This document shows, piece after piece, positions 7,969 to 15,383 of a stretch of 64,000 nt of DNA. This DNA is from an uncultured Monoglobus sp. (lineage in GTDB: Bacteria > Bacillota > Clostridia > Monoglobales > Monoglobaceae), in the NCBI GenBank assembly GCA_947628795.1, contig CANRBF010000006.1, positions 1 to 64,000 of the forward strand. The letters run 5' to 3'. Every line of letters starts with the position of its first letter. The stretch's first letter is position 1. The notes below the pieces were generated by a model that worked only from the letters and a program-made list of their open reading frames with translations, was not told the DNA's origin and did no database searches. The position numbers were made by a program, and so were the translations under genes.

Positions 7969-8686
7969 AATTATCTCCGCTCACATACTCAAGAAAATCC
8001 TTTTTGAACTGCTGCCGCCTTGACTTGCTGACGGGTATATGCTCTCCTCCGCTCAGTATCACTTCTTTTGGATTAAAGGTCTCCACCTTGTCAAGATTAA
8101 CAAAGTATGACTTATGGGGAGATGAAAAGCCCCGCGGTCCGAGCCGCTCCGAAATTCCCTTCAGAGTGCCGTATATTTCAAAGTTCCCGTTCTCCGTATG
8201 GATCAGCACCTTTTTCGCGCTGCTTGTGATATAATTCACGCTTCCGCGCGGGATCTTTTTGTATTCGCCGCGGCATTTAAAGATCAGTTCTTTTTTCATG
8301 TCGGCCGATTTTCGGATAACTTCTTCAAAATCATCGCGCAAAACCTCATACTCGACAGGCTTGACCCAAAAATTCGCGGGCGCGGGCTTAAAGCAGTCGT
8401 AAACATATTTCGTGTGAGACGTCATGAAAAAAATAGCGGCTTTCTTGTCCGCCTCGCGAATCTTTAAAGCGGTCTCGATACCCGACAGCTCTTTAAGCTC
8501 AATATCAAGTATAAGAATATCAAAAAGTCTTTCCCCGCGGGAATAATGCTCAACAAGCTGCTCACCCGAATAGAATACCTCCCATTCGATATCCTTGTGA
8601 GACTTCTTGAATCTGAGCAGATGTTCTTCGATCCTGTTCACCCAAACATTCTCGTCGTCACAAATCGCAACACGCACATGCCTCAC
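7949..8686 (-). CDS. AgrA-like LytTR response regulator
   Basis: A 245-residue regulator. The receiver domain (residues 1-120) shows the acidic pocket CDDENVW, the phosphoacceptor Asp in LILDIE and the conserved Lys in FWVKPVEYE. The C-terminal LytTR DNA-binding domain (about 140-240) includes GPRGFSSPHKSYFVNLDKV and HIPVSKSRRQQFKK. It would bind paired direct repeats upstream of target promoters. It is the first gene of a two-gene unit with the kinase. No clear paired LytTR sites were seen at its own promoter, so its regulon is unknown; the neighbouring phage island is a possible target only by proximity. Confidence 0.92.
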   Translation of the reverse strand: MRHVRVAICDDENVWVNRIEEHLLRFKKSHKDIEWEVFYSGEQLVEHYSRGERLFDILILDIELKELSGIETALKIREADKKAAIFFMTSHTKYVYDCFKPAPANFWVKPVEYEVLRDDFEEVIRKSADMKKELIFKCRGEYKKIPRGSVNYITSSAKKVLIHTENGNFEIYGTLKGISERLGPRGFSSPHKSYFVNLDKVETFNPKEVILSGGEHIPVSKSRRQQFKKDFLEYVSGDNYDIYGD

Positions 8687-8722
8687 CCTTTGATAAGCGC
8701 TTTCTAAAAGCTATAATATTAA

Positions 8723-8751
8723 ATTATAACAGCGTCCTCAAAAAGTGTCAA
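8723..8751 (-). promoter_or_regulatory. Consensus SigA promoter of the LytTR/kinase operon
   Basis: TTGACA (8751-8746) and TATAAT (8728-8723) on the minus strand with a 17-base spacer: a fully consensus promoter, suggesting high basal expression of this signalling pair. Confidence 0.85.
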
Positions 8752-8761
8752 TAATTAAATT

Positions 8762-8800
8762 CAAAAAACGCCTCCGAATTGATTCGGAAGGCGTTTTTAT
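8762..8800. terminator. Bidirectional terminator ending the phage-derived island
   Basis: AAACGCCT-CCGAAT and ATTCGG-AAGGCGTTTTT pair. U-tracts are present for both strands. It lies just after the last virion gene and just before the promoter of the LytTR operon. Confidence 0.85.
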
Positions 8801-8807
8801 AAGCGCT

Positions 8808-10061
8808 TTACATGCCAAGCATGTTCTGAAGGATCAATTGGTTTATGCGCTCCTGCGTCAGACGGTTGTCGAGGCGGTCTCCCTCCAGCTGCGCGCGAAG
8901 CATATCCTCGTAATAGCCCATATAGATCCCCTGCATAATATTCTCGTTCGCCGCGTTTTCAAGCCCCAGCATGTTGGACTGCGACTTTTGGCCGTTCAGC
9001 ACGTCGGTCCAATTGTAGTCCTGGCTGTTCTGTTTCTCGGCCCAGTTGTATTTCTGTTTATTCAAAAGCTCGGTCCAATTGTAGTCCTGAGAGTTCATCG
9101 CTTCCTCCCAGCGGCGCTCGAAAGCGTTTTGGTCTCTCGAGGCGTTGCTCGACAGTGATGAATTGGCGTTGCTTATCGTCTTGTTGTTCGCGGCGTACGC
9201 GTTGCCCCAAACCGTGTCGTAAAGCCCGATCATATCGCCAAGCAGTTCCGAGTCGCGGCTCAGGCCGTCCGAGTAACGCTCATACGCCTGCTGCGCCAGC
9301 TCGGGTATCATTCCCGAAAGCTGACTCATATAATACTGCTGAGCCAGTCCCGCCGCGGTGACCGCGGCCGAGTTTGAATATCCTCCGGTCATGGCGGAAT
9401 ACGCGGCCATCGTATCCTCGGCGGCGCGTTCGGCGTTGAGAAGATATTGGTCACGGTAAGCCCCGTATACCGGATCGGTCTCGGGATCATACGAAAATTC
9501 CTTTCGGTTCATGATCGAATCGCTGAGACTCTCGATCCGCGGCAGGTACATATCGTTGTACTGCTCGAGCAGCTCATTCGGCGAAACGGCTCCTATCGAG
9601 TTAACATAATCGTCAACCGCTGACCGCACGTCGTTTTGAAACGCCCACGCCTTGCCGTCATCATCTATATACAGCGTGTCAAGGGGTATCCCGCCGATGG
9701 TGACGATTCCGTTCGAGTATCCCAGCGCGTCGGCGGACAGGCCGTATCTGCCCGCGTAGCCGCTGTAGGCGTCCGAAACTCTGACGACCGGATTGCTCGT
9801 GTTTGAATAAAACTGAGCAACGCTGCGCTGAATATCCGACGGCATTGAAAAAGATATTCCCGCCTGCTCGTTTATGTACTGCGGCCTCATCAGCTCTTTA
9901 CCGCCCAGAGTGACCGTTTTGTTCGCCTCGTTGTATCCTATCAGGCTGTTGTCTATCCCCATATTGCGCAGAGTGGCGCGGACTCCGACCATGCCGTCGG
10001 GACGCCTCGGGACCTCGACCTTTATCTGATTGGTTTTTGTTCTACCTGATGTCTTCGACAT
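8808..10061 (-). CDS. Phage-derived virion protein with stalk-like and YNW repeats
   Basis: A 417-residue protein, last gene of the virion island. Residues about 15-55 and 100-135 look like two copies of a stalk-like repeat (GIDNSLIGYNEANKTVTLGG and SADALGYSNGIVTIGG), as often seen in clostridial phage tail proteins. The middle is helical and Ala/Ser rich. Residues 325-357 form three 11-residue repeats, QDYNWTELLNK, QKYNWAEKQNS and QDYNWTDVLNG, followed by a predicted coiled helix. It overlaps the preceding gene by 20 bases and has GGAGG eight bases before its ATG. A role as tail needle, ejection or internal virion protein is a guess from position; no enzymatic motif is seen. Confidence 0.6.
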   Translation of the reverse strand: MSKTSGRTKTNQIKVEVPRRPDGMVGVRATLRNMGIDNSLIGYNEANKTVTLGGKELMRPQYINEQAGISFSMPSDIQRSVAQFYSNTSNPVVRVSDAYSGYAGRYGLSADALGYSNGIVTIGGIPLDTLYIDDDGKAWAFQNDVRSAVDDYVNSIGAVSPNELLEQYNDMYLPRIESLSDSIMNRKEFSYDPETDPVYGAYRDQYLLNAERAAEDTMAAYSAMTGGYSNSAAVTAAGLAQQYYMSQLSGMIPELAQQAYERYSDGLSRDSELLGDMIGLYDTVWGNAYAANNKTISNANSSLSSNASRDQNAFERRWEEAMNSQDYNWTELLNKQKYNWAEKQNSQDYNWTDVLNGQKSQSNMLGLENAANENIMQGIYMGYYEDMLRAQLEGDRLDNRLTQERINQLILQNMLGM

Positions 10062-11733
10062 TTGTTTTACCTCCTGTGTAGGTTATCATTTCTATATCAT
10101 GGACGACCGCCTTTCCCTCGCCTTCCAGCATGATGCGGAAGCTGTCGCACTTCTTGAGCCGTATCGGTATGCGATGGACCGAAAATCCCTTTTCTCCTTT
10201 GATCTCGCCTCGAGCGGTGAAATCCTCGCCGTCGGCCGAAAAGCTGACTGTGACCTTGGTATCGGACTCGGACTCCAGACGGATATAGACGGCGTTCACG
10301 CTCTTGAAGTCAAAATCGTCAAGCGTGAATTTTTTGGATACCACGCACCATCTTATTATCTCCTCCGCTTCCTCGTCTCCCAGCAGGTACATGTCGGTCT
10401 CGGTCGCGCCGTACAACCTTTCACCCAAACGGACAAAGTCAACGAATTTCGTGTCATCCTCTCTGTGCCAGACGCCCATATCGGGGTCATACACCAGCAG
10501 CGACGTTTTGCCGCTCTTGTCCGCGGCGCAGGCGTAGTAACGCCTGCCGTCGGTGCCGCTCTTGCACGTCTTGAACAGAGTTTTGATCGGGCGGCTTATC
10601 CTCTCGGGCTCGCCGCCGGTATACTCATAGAAACCGTCCGCCGCCATGTAGTAGAGAATGCCGCCAACCTCGGCGACGCTCTTTCCGTCAAGAGCGCCGC
10701 TCAGCGTCTGCTTCGGCACCGAAAAATTGGTCGGCGAATCGCCGTACACATGGTGGATATAGTCGCGTTTGAACGCCACGACCGAAGTTCTGTAGCTGAC
10801 AATTCCGGTAAAGGCGCCGGGAGTGCCGATCTCGGCGAACCAGCTGTCGTCGGCAAGACCGCGGAACGACGAGAAATTAAAGCAGTCGCCCAGCTTTGAG
10901 GCGAAAATATACTCGCCGTTTTCCGAGGCTCCGAACAGGCGGTTATTGTGCACGCAGGCGCAGGCAATGTCGGGAATATAAACCTCGATCTTGACCTCCG
11001 CGCTCTCGTGCCCGTTTTCAAAAAAAGCGTAGCCCCCCTTTTTGTTATACAGCAGCAGATCCAGATCGCTTATGCCCGCCTCTTTGACGATCGCGCTGAC
11101 TATGCTTTCGTCCGAAGCGATATCTTTTTTGCTGTCAAGCACGCGCGTGTTGTTTTGCGCATTTGAGCAGCCCGATATCACAAGGCTGTCGCCCGGCTTG
11201 AAATACAAATCGAACCGCGCGCTGGCGTCTCGGCTGATCCTCGCTCTGTATCTGCCGCTTATCTCGTCATAGTAGGAATAAAACGACGCGTTCGTCACCG
11301 TCATGCTTTTGCCCATCGGCCTGAGTTCGCTTTTGACCTCTCCGTCCTCGGGGTCGGGCAAATAACGGTAGTACACCTTGTCGGGAAAAATGCAGATGTT
11401 GCCGCCGAAATCCACGATCGACTTCTCACCCTTGCTCAAGGCAATATTGTCAATGCGTTTGCCCTTGTAGTAAAAACGGCCGTCCGCAACGCCGGTGAAC
11501 GAGTCAAGACCGCCCGGAGCGTACTCCGGAAGAGCCAGCGCGGTGATGCCCTTTTGCGAGGCGATATGCCGTCTGGGTTTTCGGGGCGTCAAACACGGCG
11601 CCGCATCCGATGACATATTGAGCATTTCCGCGAGCTGTCTGTCGTCTATCTTGTCTCTTTGGTCATATCCGAAAAAACTCAGGATATCGACCTTTTTGTT
11701 TTTGCTCTTTTGAGCCGCAATCGGCATATACAT
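10042..11733 (-). CDS. Tail nozzle / packaged-DNA-stabilisation-like phage protein
   Basis: A 563-residue protein of alternating beta-strand character. The repeated blade-like motifs (for example GVADGRFYYKGKRIDN, GIVSYRTSVVAFKRDYIHHV and GGILYYMAADGFYEYTGGEP) recall the beta-propeller of podovirus tail proteins such as P22 gp10 and T7 gp12. Position after the presumed head-tail adaptor supports this. The C-terminal about 100 residues form a separate beta domain. The ATG at 11733 has TAGGAGG seven bases before it; that site overlaps the stop codon of the upstream gene, so the two are coupled. The family match is by pattern only and needs a structure-based check. Confidence 0.6.
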   Translation of the reverse strand: MYMPIAAQKSKNKKVDILSFFGYDQRDKIDDRQLAEMLNMSSDAAPCLTPRKPRRHIASQKGITALALPEYAPGGLDSFTGVADGRFYYKGKRIDNIALSKGEKSIVDFGGNICIFPDKVYYRYLPDPEDGEVKSELRPMGKSMTVTNASFYSYYDEISGRYRARISRDASARFDLYFKPGDSLVISGCSNAQNNTRVLDSKKDIASDESIVSAIVKEAGISDLDLLLYNKKGGYAFFENGHESAEVKIEVYIPDIACACVHNNRLFGASENGEYIFASKLGDCFNFSSFRGLADDSWFAEIGTPGAFTGIVSYRTSVVAFKRDYIHHVYGDSPTNFSVPKQTLSGALDGKSVAEVGGILYYMAADGFYEYTGGEPERISRPIKTLFKTCKSGTDGRRYYACAADKSGKTSLLVYDPDMGVWHREDDTKFVDFVRLGERLYGATETDMYLLGDEEAEEIIRWCVVSKKFTLDDFDFKSVNAVYIRLESESDTKVTVSFSADGEDFTARGEIKGEKGFSVHRIPIRLKKCDSFRIMLEGEGKAVVHDIEMITYTGGKTNVEDIR

Positions 11734-11744
11734 ATTTCCGCCTC

Positions 11745-12521
11745 CTACCAGTAATTTTTAAAACGCGCCAAATCGTTCAGCGGGTTTCGAGTTTTGTAGT
11801 CCCTTTTATACTCATCGTAGATGTTGTTGTACTGTATCATGTGGCTCGAGTACGTGTCGTAGTCGTGCTGATACAGAGCGATCTTCGCCAGCAGATATTC
11901 GATGTACATGCGGTCATAGGGGGCTTCCGCCTCTGTCTCATCGTCTATCACCCTTTTTATCACAAGCTTCGCGCCCGTTTCGGGAGTGAAAATATCATCG
12001 GTCAGGCGCACTTTTTCACCGTCGTTTTCATAGACATAGGTGCGCGCAGGCTCAAACTCCGGATCATCGGGCATCTCGCAGATGATCTCATCGCCCTGCT
12101 CAAAGGGCAGCATCCATCCCTCGATAACGTTCTCGCTTATGTTGAACTCGCCCTCGATGCAGATATCCCGCACCTCGCCCGGAGTTGTGAGATAAATGAT
12201 CTTGAGCAGTTTGGGCGAGCCGAATGTCAGTCCGAATCTGCGGCGGAGATCGGCGCCCGCCAGATACGGCAGGCTCCTGAGATCCGCCTTTGTCAGCGGT
12301 CTGCCGCCGAGGTAAGCCGCCTCTATATTGTCGATCGAGATATCCTCGGGCAGCTCCAGCTCCTCGCGGCAGGTCACAACAGTCTCGATAATGTCATAAT
12401 ACTTTTTAATATGGCGGCGCAGGGACAGCGACACCTCGCCGCACCAGCCCAGCTTTTCCTCAAAGTCAAAGCTGTTGGGGCTGAGGGCGTCCGCCGCCTC
12501 TATCGCGTTTAAAAGCTTCAA
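11745..12521 (-). CDS. Putative head-tail adaptor of the phage-derived island
   Basis: A 258-residue protein with mixed helix and strand. It is placed between the small protein after the capsid gene and the nozzle-like protein, the place usually held by the head-tail connector or adaptor in short-tailed phages. No strong motif is recognised. The C-terminal about 50 residues (YLLAKIALYQHDYDTYSSHM and what follows) are helical and tyrosine rich, typical of adaptor C-termini. The start is a TTG at 12521, since a stop codon precedes it directly and no ATG or GTG lies nearby; AGGACGG is about nine bases before it. Function is inferred from gene order. Confidence 0.5.
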   Translation of the reverse strand: MKLLNAIEAADALSPNSFDFEEKLGWCGEVSLSLRRHIKKYYDIIETVVTCREELELPEDISIDNIEAAYLGGRPLTKADLRSLPYLAGADLRRRFGLTFGSPKLLKIIYLTTPGEVRDICIEGEFNISENVIEGWMLPFEQGDEIICEMPDDPEFEPARTYVYENDGEKVRLTDDIFTPETGAKLVIKRVIDDETEAEAPYDRMYIEYLLAKIALYQHDYDTYSSHMIQYNNIYDEYKRDYKTRNPLNDLARFKNYW

Positions 12522-12534
12522 TCACATCACCGTC

Positions 12535-12783
12535 CTACGCCTTCAGGCTGTCGATATATTTTTCGGCGGCAAGCTCCTGGCTGTGAGCGCGCTCCACTAC
12601 AAGCGCGACCTTTCGAGGTACCGTGACGGTCTCGCCGCGCTTTATCTGATAATTGGTGCCGTTTACCGTCACGGTCAGATCGTCCTTGTTTTTCCAGTTG
12701 TCCTTCACCAGCATAAGGGGCACCGGCTCGTTATAGAACGCCTCAAGCTCCGCCTCATATTTCTGTTTTTTTGTCATTGCCAT
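12535..12783 (-). CDS. Small protein of the phage-derived island
   Basis: An 82-residue protein, starting at the ATG at 12783 because GGGAGG lies eight bases before it. The N-terminus is helical and charged (MTKKQKYEAELEAFYN). The middle holds a compact beta segment (LTVTVNGTNYQIKRGETVTV). It lies between the major capsid gene and the putative adaptor, where head-completion or decoration proteins are often encoded. No family is recognised. Confidence 0.6.
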   Translation of the reverse strand: MAMTKKQKYEAELEAFYNEPVPLMLVKDNWKNKDDLTVTVNGTNYQIKRGETVTVPRKVALVVERAHSQELAAEKYIDSLKA

Positions 12784-12800
12784 TTGTCTCGCCTCCCGAT

Positions 12801-14033
12801 TTAGTAGCTGCACGCAGTCTCGACTCTCACCATAAACTCGGGAGAAAGAATTTCCGCCGTCTGCGTCGCCTTCCAGCCCACGGTGCTCCTCTGGTCGAGA
12901 GGATCGCCCGTTCCGGCGCTGCCCTTCTGTTTGATGATGGTCTCAAGACCGCCGCCTGTGATATTCGTAACGCCGTAGGCGTTTTGACCGATAAACAGCG
13001 TGGAGTAAATATCTCTGCCGTTCTTGCCCGCGCCCGCGGGATAGATTATCGAGCCCGCCGTCACCGTGGGGCTCAGGGTTTCGCTCACGGTTATCTTGGC
13101 CGCTCCGGGCTCGCCGGACGCCGCGGATGTGATCGAATAGTCAAAGCCGTTTATCTGGATCGTTCTGCCCGACAGAGCGGTCGCGTCGCTCGACGAGATC
13201 TCCTCGGCAACGGTTATGACCTTGCCGGAAACCGCCGCCACGGTCAGACTCTCGGGGTCTCCGATCGTGATATTTGCCATATTGCGCAGAGGCTCGGCTC
13301 TGAAAATTTTCGCCTCGGTAGACTCGACGAACACAACGCCGTGTATCTTGCCGATCGTGCCGTTGTACCAATCCTTGGGATCCACATTCTGCTTGACGGC
13401 CTTCCAGTCGGGATCGTTTGTCAGGTCGTTCGCCACATCGGGATGAATGATCGCCACATAGCAGCCGTCCTTGATGGGCTGTGCGTTGTTGCGCTTGAGC
13501 GTGGCGACCGCCCTTTTTACCGCGGCCACGCTGAGATAGTCGTTGCCGCTTGCCTGACCGCCAACAAGCACGTTTCTGTCAGCCTTGCCGTCGCCGTACT
13601 GCACGTTGGTTCCCGCGTTGATCTTCTCGCGGATGACCGTGTCGAGCGTTCTGCCCGCCTGGTCGCCCAGCACGTTCTGAGTCTCGACTATAACGTTGTC
13701 GATGGCCGAAAGCGTCAGCATATCGGAAAGGGTAACATAGTCGCCGTACTGATCGACAGTGGACTCAACGGTGGTCACATTCAGCTGATTGCCCTTGGGC
13801 GTAACGCCCTCGGTCAGGGGCTTCATCGCCTTGGGCAGAGGACTGAATCTGCGGAACTCGATGGTCTTGCCGGAGCCCTTGGGGATCGGCTTGCTCTGTC
13901 CGAACTGAGCGTGAACCAGTTTGGGAGAGGCGAAGCGGATCATCTGTCTGTCGTAGTACGCCTTCATCTCGGGGGTAACGTTGTTGCCCACGCGGTTTGT
14001 GGTCGTTGTCTGGGTGTTGTAATTAATACTCAT
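12801..14033 (-). CDS. N4-gp56-family major capsid protein
   Basis: A 410-residue protein recognised as a phage major capsid protein of the N4-gp56 type (HK97 fold) by its N-terminal part: TPEMKAYYDRQMIRFASPKL, KGSGKTIEFRRFSPLPKA, LTEGVTPKGNQLNVTTVE and QYGDYVTLSDMLTLSAIDNV. A beta-rich insertion at about residues 250-330 (ITVAEEISSSDATALSG to TAGSIIYPAGAG) looks like an extra surface domain. The frame is intact, the ATG has GGAGG eight bases before it, and base use matches the neighbours. A scaffold gene precedes it, but no portal or terminase gene is present in the window. Confidence 0.85.
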   Translation of the reverse strand: MSINYNTQTTTTNRVGNNVTPEMKAYYDRQMIRFASPKLVHAQFGQSKPIPKGSGKTIEFRRFSPLPKAMKPLTEGVTPKGNQLNVTTVESTVDQYGDYVTLSDMLTLSAIDNVIVETQNVLGDQAGRTLDTVIREKINAGTNVQYGDGKADRNVLVGGQASGNDYLSVAAVKRAVATLKRNNAQPIKDGCYVAIIHPDVANDLTNDPDWKAVKQNVDPKDWYNGTIGKIHGVVFVESTEAKIFRAEPLRNMANITIGDPESLTVAAVSGKVITVAEEISSSDATALSGRTIQINGFDYSITSAASGEPGAAKITVSETLSPTVTAGSIIYPAGAGKNGRDIYSTLFIGQNAYGVTNITGGGLETIIKQKGSAGTGDPLDQRSTVGWKATQTAEILSPEFMVRVETACSY

Positions 14034-14074
14034 TAAAAATACCTCCGTTTAAAATTTTTGTTTGTTGTATCGGA

Positions 14075-14641
14075 CTAAAACGAGATCTTCTCGCCGCGGC
14101 GGACGCGTCTTATGATGTCGTCAACTTCCTCGTCGCTCATGTCCTCGGGGTTCTTTTTCACCATGCCGCTGCCGCCGGGCTTTGAGGTCCCGTTCTCCGA
14201 TATCCTCTTTTCGGGCTCCTCGGGCTTTGCGCGGTCGTTTTCGGCCTGCTCCTCGCCGCGGTGGGCCAGATAGTAGGCGTCCTCGACGCTGAGCCCGTTG
14301 CCCCACAGATAGTTGCAGAACTTGGGGTCCCGGAGCTCGCGTCTGATGTCAAAATCGGGATTCTTTCTCGAGAACTCCCTTACCTGCGCGTCGATCTCCG
14401 CGGTTCTTTTGGCTATGTACGCCTCAAGCCGCGGATCGGCTCCGCCGCGCATACCCTGAGCGGGCATCGGCATGCCGTACTGCATGGGCGCGGCTCCGGG
14501 CATCATTCCGGGCATCATTCCCTGTGCTCCGTTCTGAGGCTGCGCGGGGTACCCCTGCGCCTGAACGGGATATCCGCCGCGCGCGGCCTCGGGATACTCC
14601 CGCTCCTCCGGATTCTGTTTTCTGTTTCCAAATCCAAGCAT
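14075..14641 (-). CDS. Phage scaffold-like protein
   Basis: A 188-residue protein. The N-terminal about 75 residues are Pro/Gly/Met/Gln rich and disordered. The central helix (LEAYIAKRTAEIDAQVREFS) and the NPDFDIRRELRDPKFCNYL segment are followed by a disordered linker and the basic C-terminus DDIIRRVRRGEKISF. This layout, with a C-terminal RRGEKI-like tail just before an N4-gp56 capsid gene, is typical of scaffold proteins in clostridial short-tailed phages. The ATG at 14641 is preferred over an upstream codon because AGGAG lies seven bases before it. It is the first gene of the virion island. The scaffold role rests on position and tail motif. Confidence 0.68.
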   Translation of the reverse strand: MLGFGNRKQNPEEREYPEAARGGYPVQAQGYPAQPQNGAQGMMPGMMPGAAPMQYGMPMPAQGMRGGADPRLEAYIAKRTAEIDAQVREFSRKNPDFDIRRELRDPKFCNYLWGNGLSVEDAYYLAHRGEEQAENDRAKPEEPEKRISENGTSKPGGSGMVKKNPEDMSDEEVDDIIRRVRRGEKISF

Positions 14642-14731
14642 AATTATGCTCCTTTCATAATAATTTCGCGCCGTTTTCCTCGGCACAATTTTATTATAAA
14701 CGGGTTTAAGTGCCGCAAAGTGCCAACGTTA

Positions 14732-14775
14732 AAAGCGCTATATTTAAATGACAAGTCATTTAAATATAGCGCTTT
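14732..14775. terminator. Perfect 21-bp-arm palindrome at the end of the ANTAR gene
   Basis: AAAGCGCTATATTT, continuing through AAATGAC, and its exact complement flank a two-base centre. The right arm contains the last codons and stop of the ANTAR gene (14760-14762). It can act as a terminator on either strand and would isolate the nitrogen genes from the phage island downstream. A GGCACTT direct repeat with a 10-base period lies just beyond it (14708-14727), upstream of a TATAAT that may serve the island. Confidence 0.7.
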
Positions 14776-15329
14776 AAAATTCCCGCGGCTATGTTCGCCC
14801 GGCTCTCGCGTTTGTCCATCGCCTGCTTTTCTATAAATCGGTGGGCTTCTTTTTCGGTCATTCTCTCCCGCTCTATCAGCACGCATTTGGCTCGGGATAT
14901 TATCCGCAGTTCTTCATATTTCTTTTCCTGCTTCGCCATCTTTTTGTCGATCTCGGCGATTCGGGCGGAAAACGCCAGCCCAAGCCTCACCGCGCTCCAG
15001 AACTGCCGCTGCTGCAGCGGCTTCGGGACCACGAACACTCCGTCTCCCTCAACCTTTGACGCCAGCACGTCGGCGATATCGTTCTTGGCGATCAATATCA
15101 CCGACGACCTTGTGCCGCGTATCATGTCCGCCGCCAGGTCGTTTCCCTGCTCGTCTTTGAGCGGCGCGTTTATGATGATCAAAGCGTAGCCGACGCGCAG
15201 CACCGCGCGTCTGGTCTCGGCTCCGCCCGAGGCAAAATCTATGTTGTTTATCGCGTATCTTCGCAGAATACGCGCCAACGCGTCGGAGCTTTTTTCCGAC
15301 GCGGAAACAATCAGAATCCTGTCATTCAA
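14760..15329 (-). CDS. ANTAR-domain response regulator (transcription antiterminator)
   Basis: A 189-residue two-domain regulator. A receiver-like domain (about 1-120) is followed by a coiled linker (IAEIDKKMAKQEKKYEEL) and a C-terminal three-helix ANTAR RNA-binding domain (about 130-185) with SRAKCVLIERERMTEKEAHR. The receiver lacks the usual paired acidic residues: the expected DD pocket reads SASEKS and the Asp region reads IIINAPLK. It may therefore be phosphorylation-independent. ANTAR proteins bind tandem hairpins in leaders and prevent termination. The gene directly follows glutamine synthetase, an arrangement described for nitrogen regulators such as NitR of solventogenic clostridia. 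The glutamate synthase leader terminator at 5602-5643 is a candidate target. Confidence 0.88.
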   Translation of the reverse strand: MNDRILIVSASEKSSDALARILRRYAINNIDFASGGAETRRAVLRVGYALIIINAPLKDEQGNDLAADMIRGTRSSVILIAKNDIADVLASKVEGDGVFVVPKPLQQRQFWSAVRLGLAFSARIAEIDKKMAKQEKKYEELRIISRAKCVLIERERMTEKEAHRFIEKQAMDKRESRANIAAGILKRYI

Positions 15330-15383
15330 TCGCTATCACATTCTTTCCCGTTATGAATTCGTGAATTAAACTCAAATCCGCGT

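Noticed and set aside
14700-14727. Sigma-54 type promoter before the capsid island
   Set aside because: TTGGCAC is present, but the distance to the following TTTGC does not fit the -24/-12 spacing.
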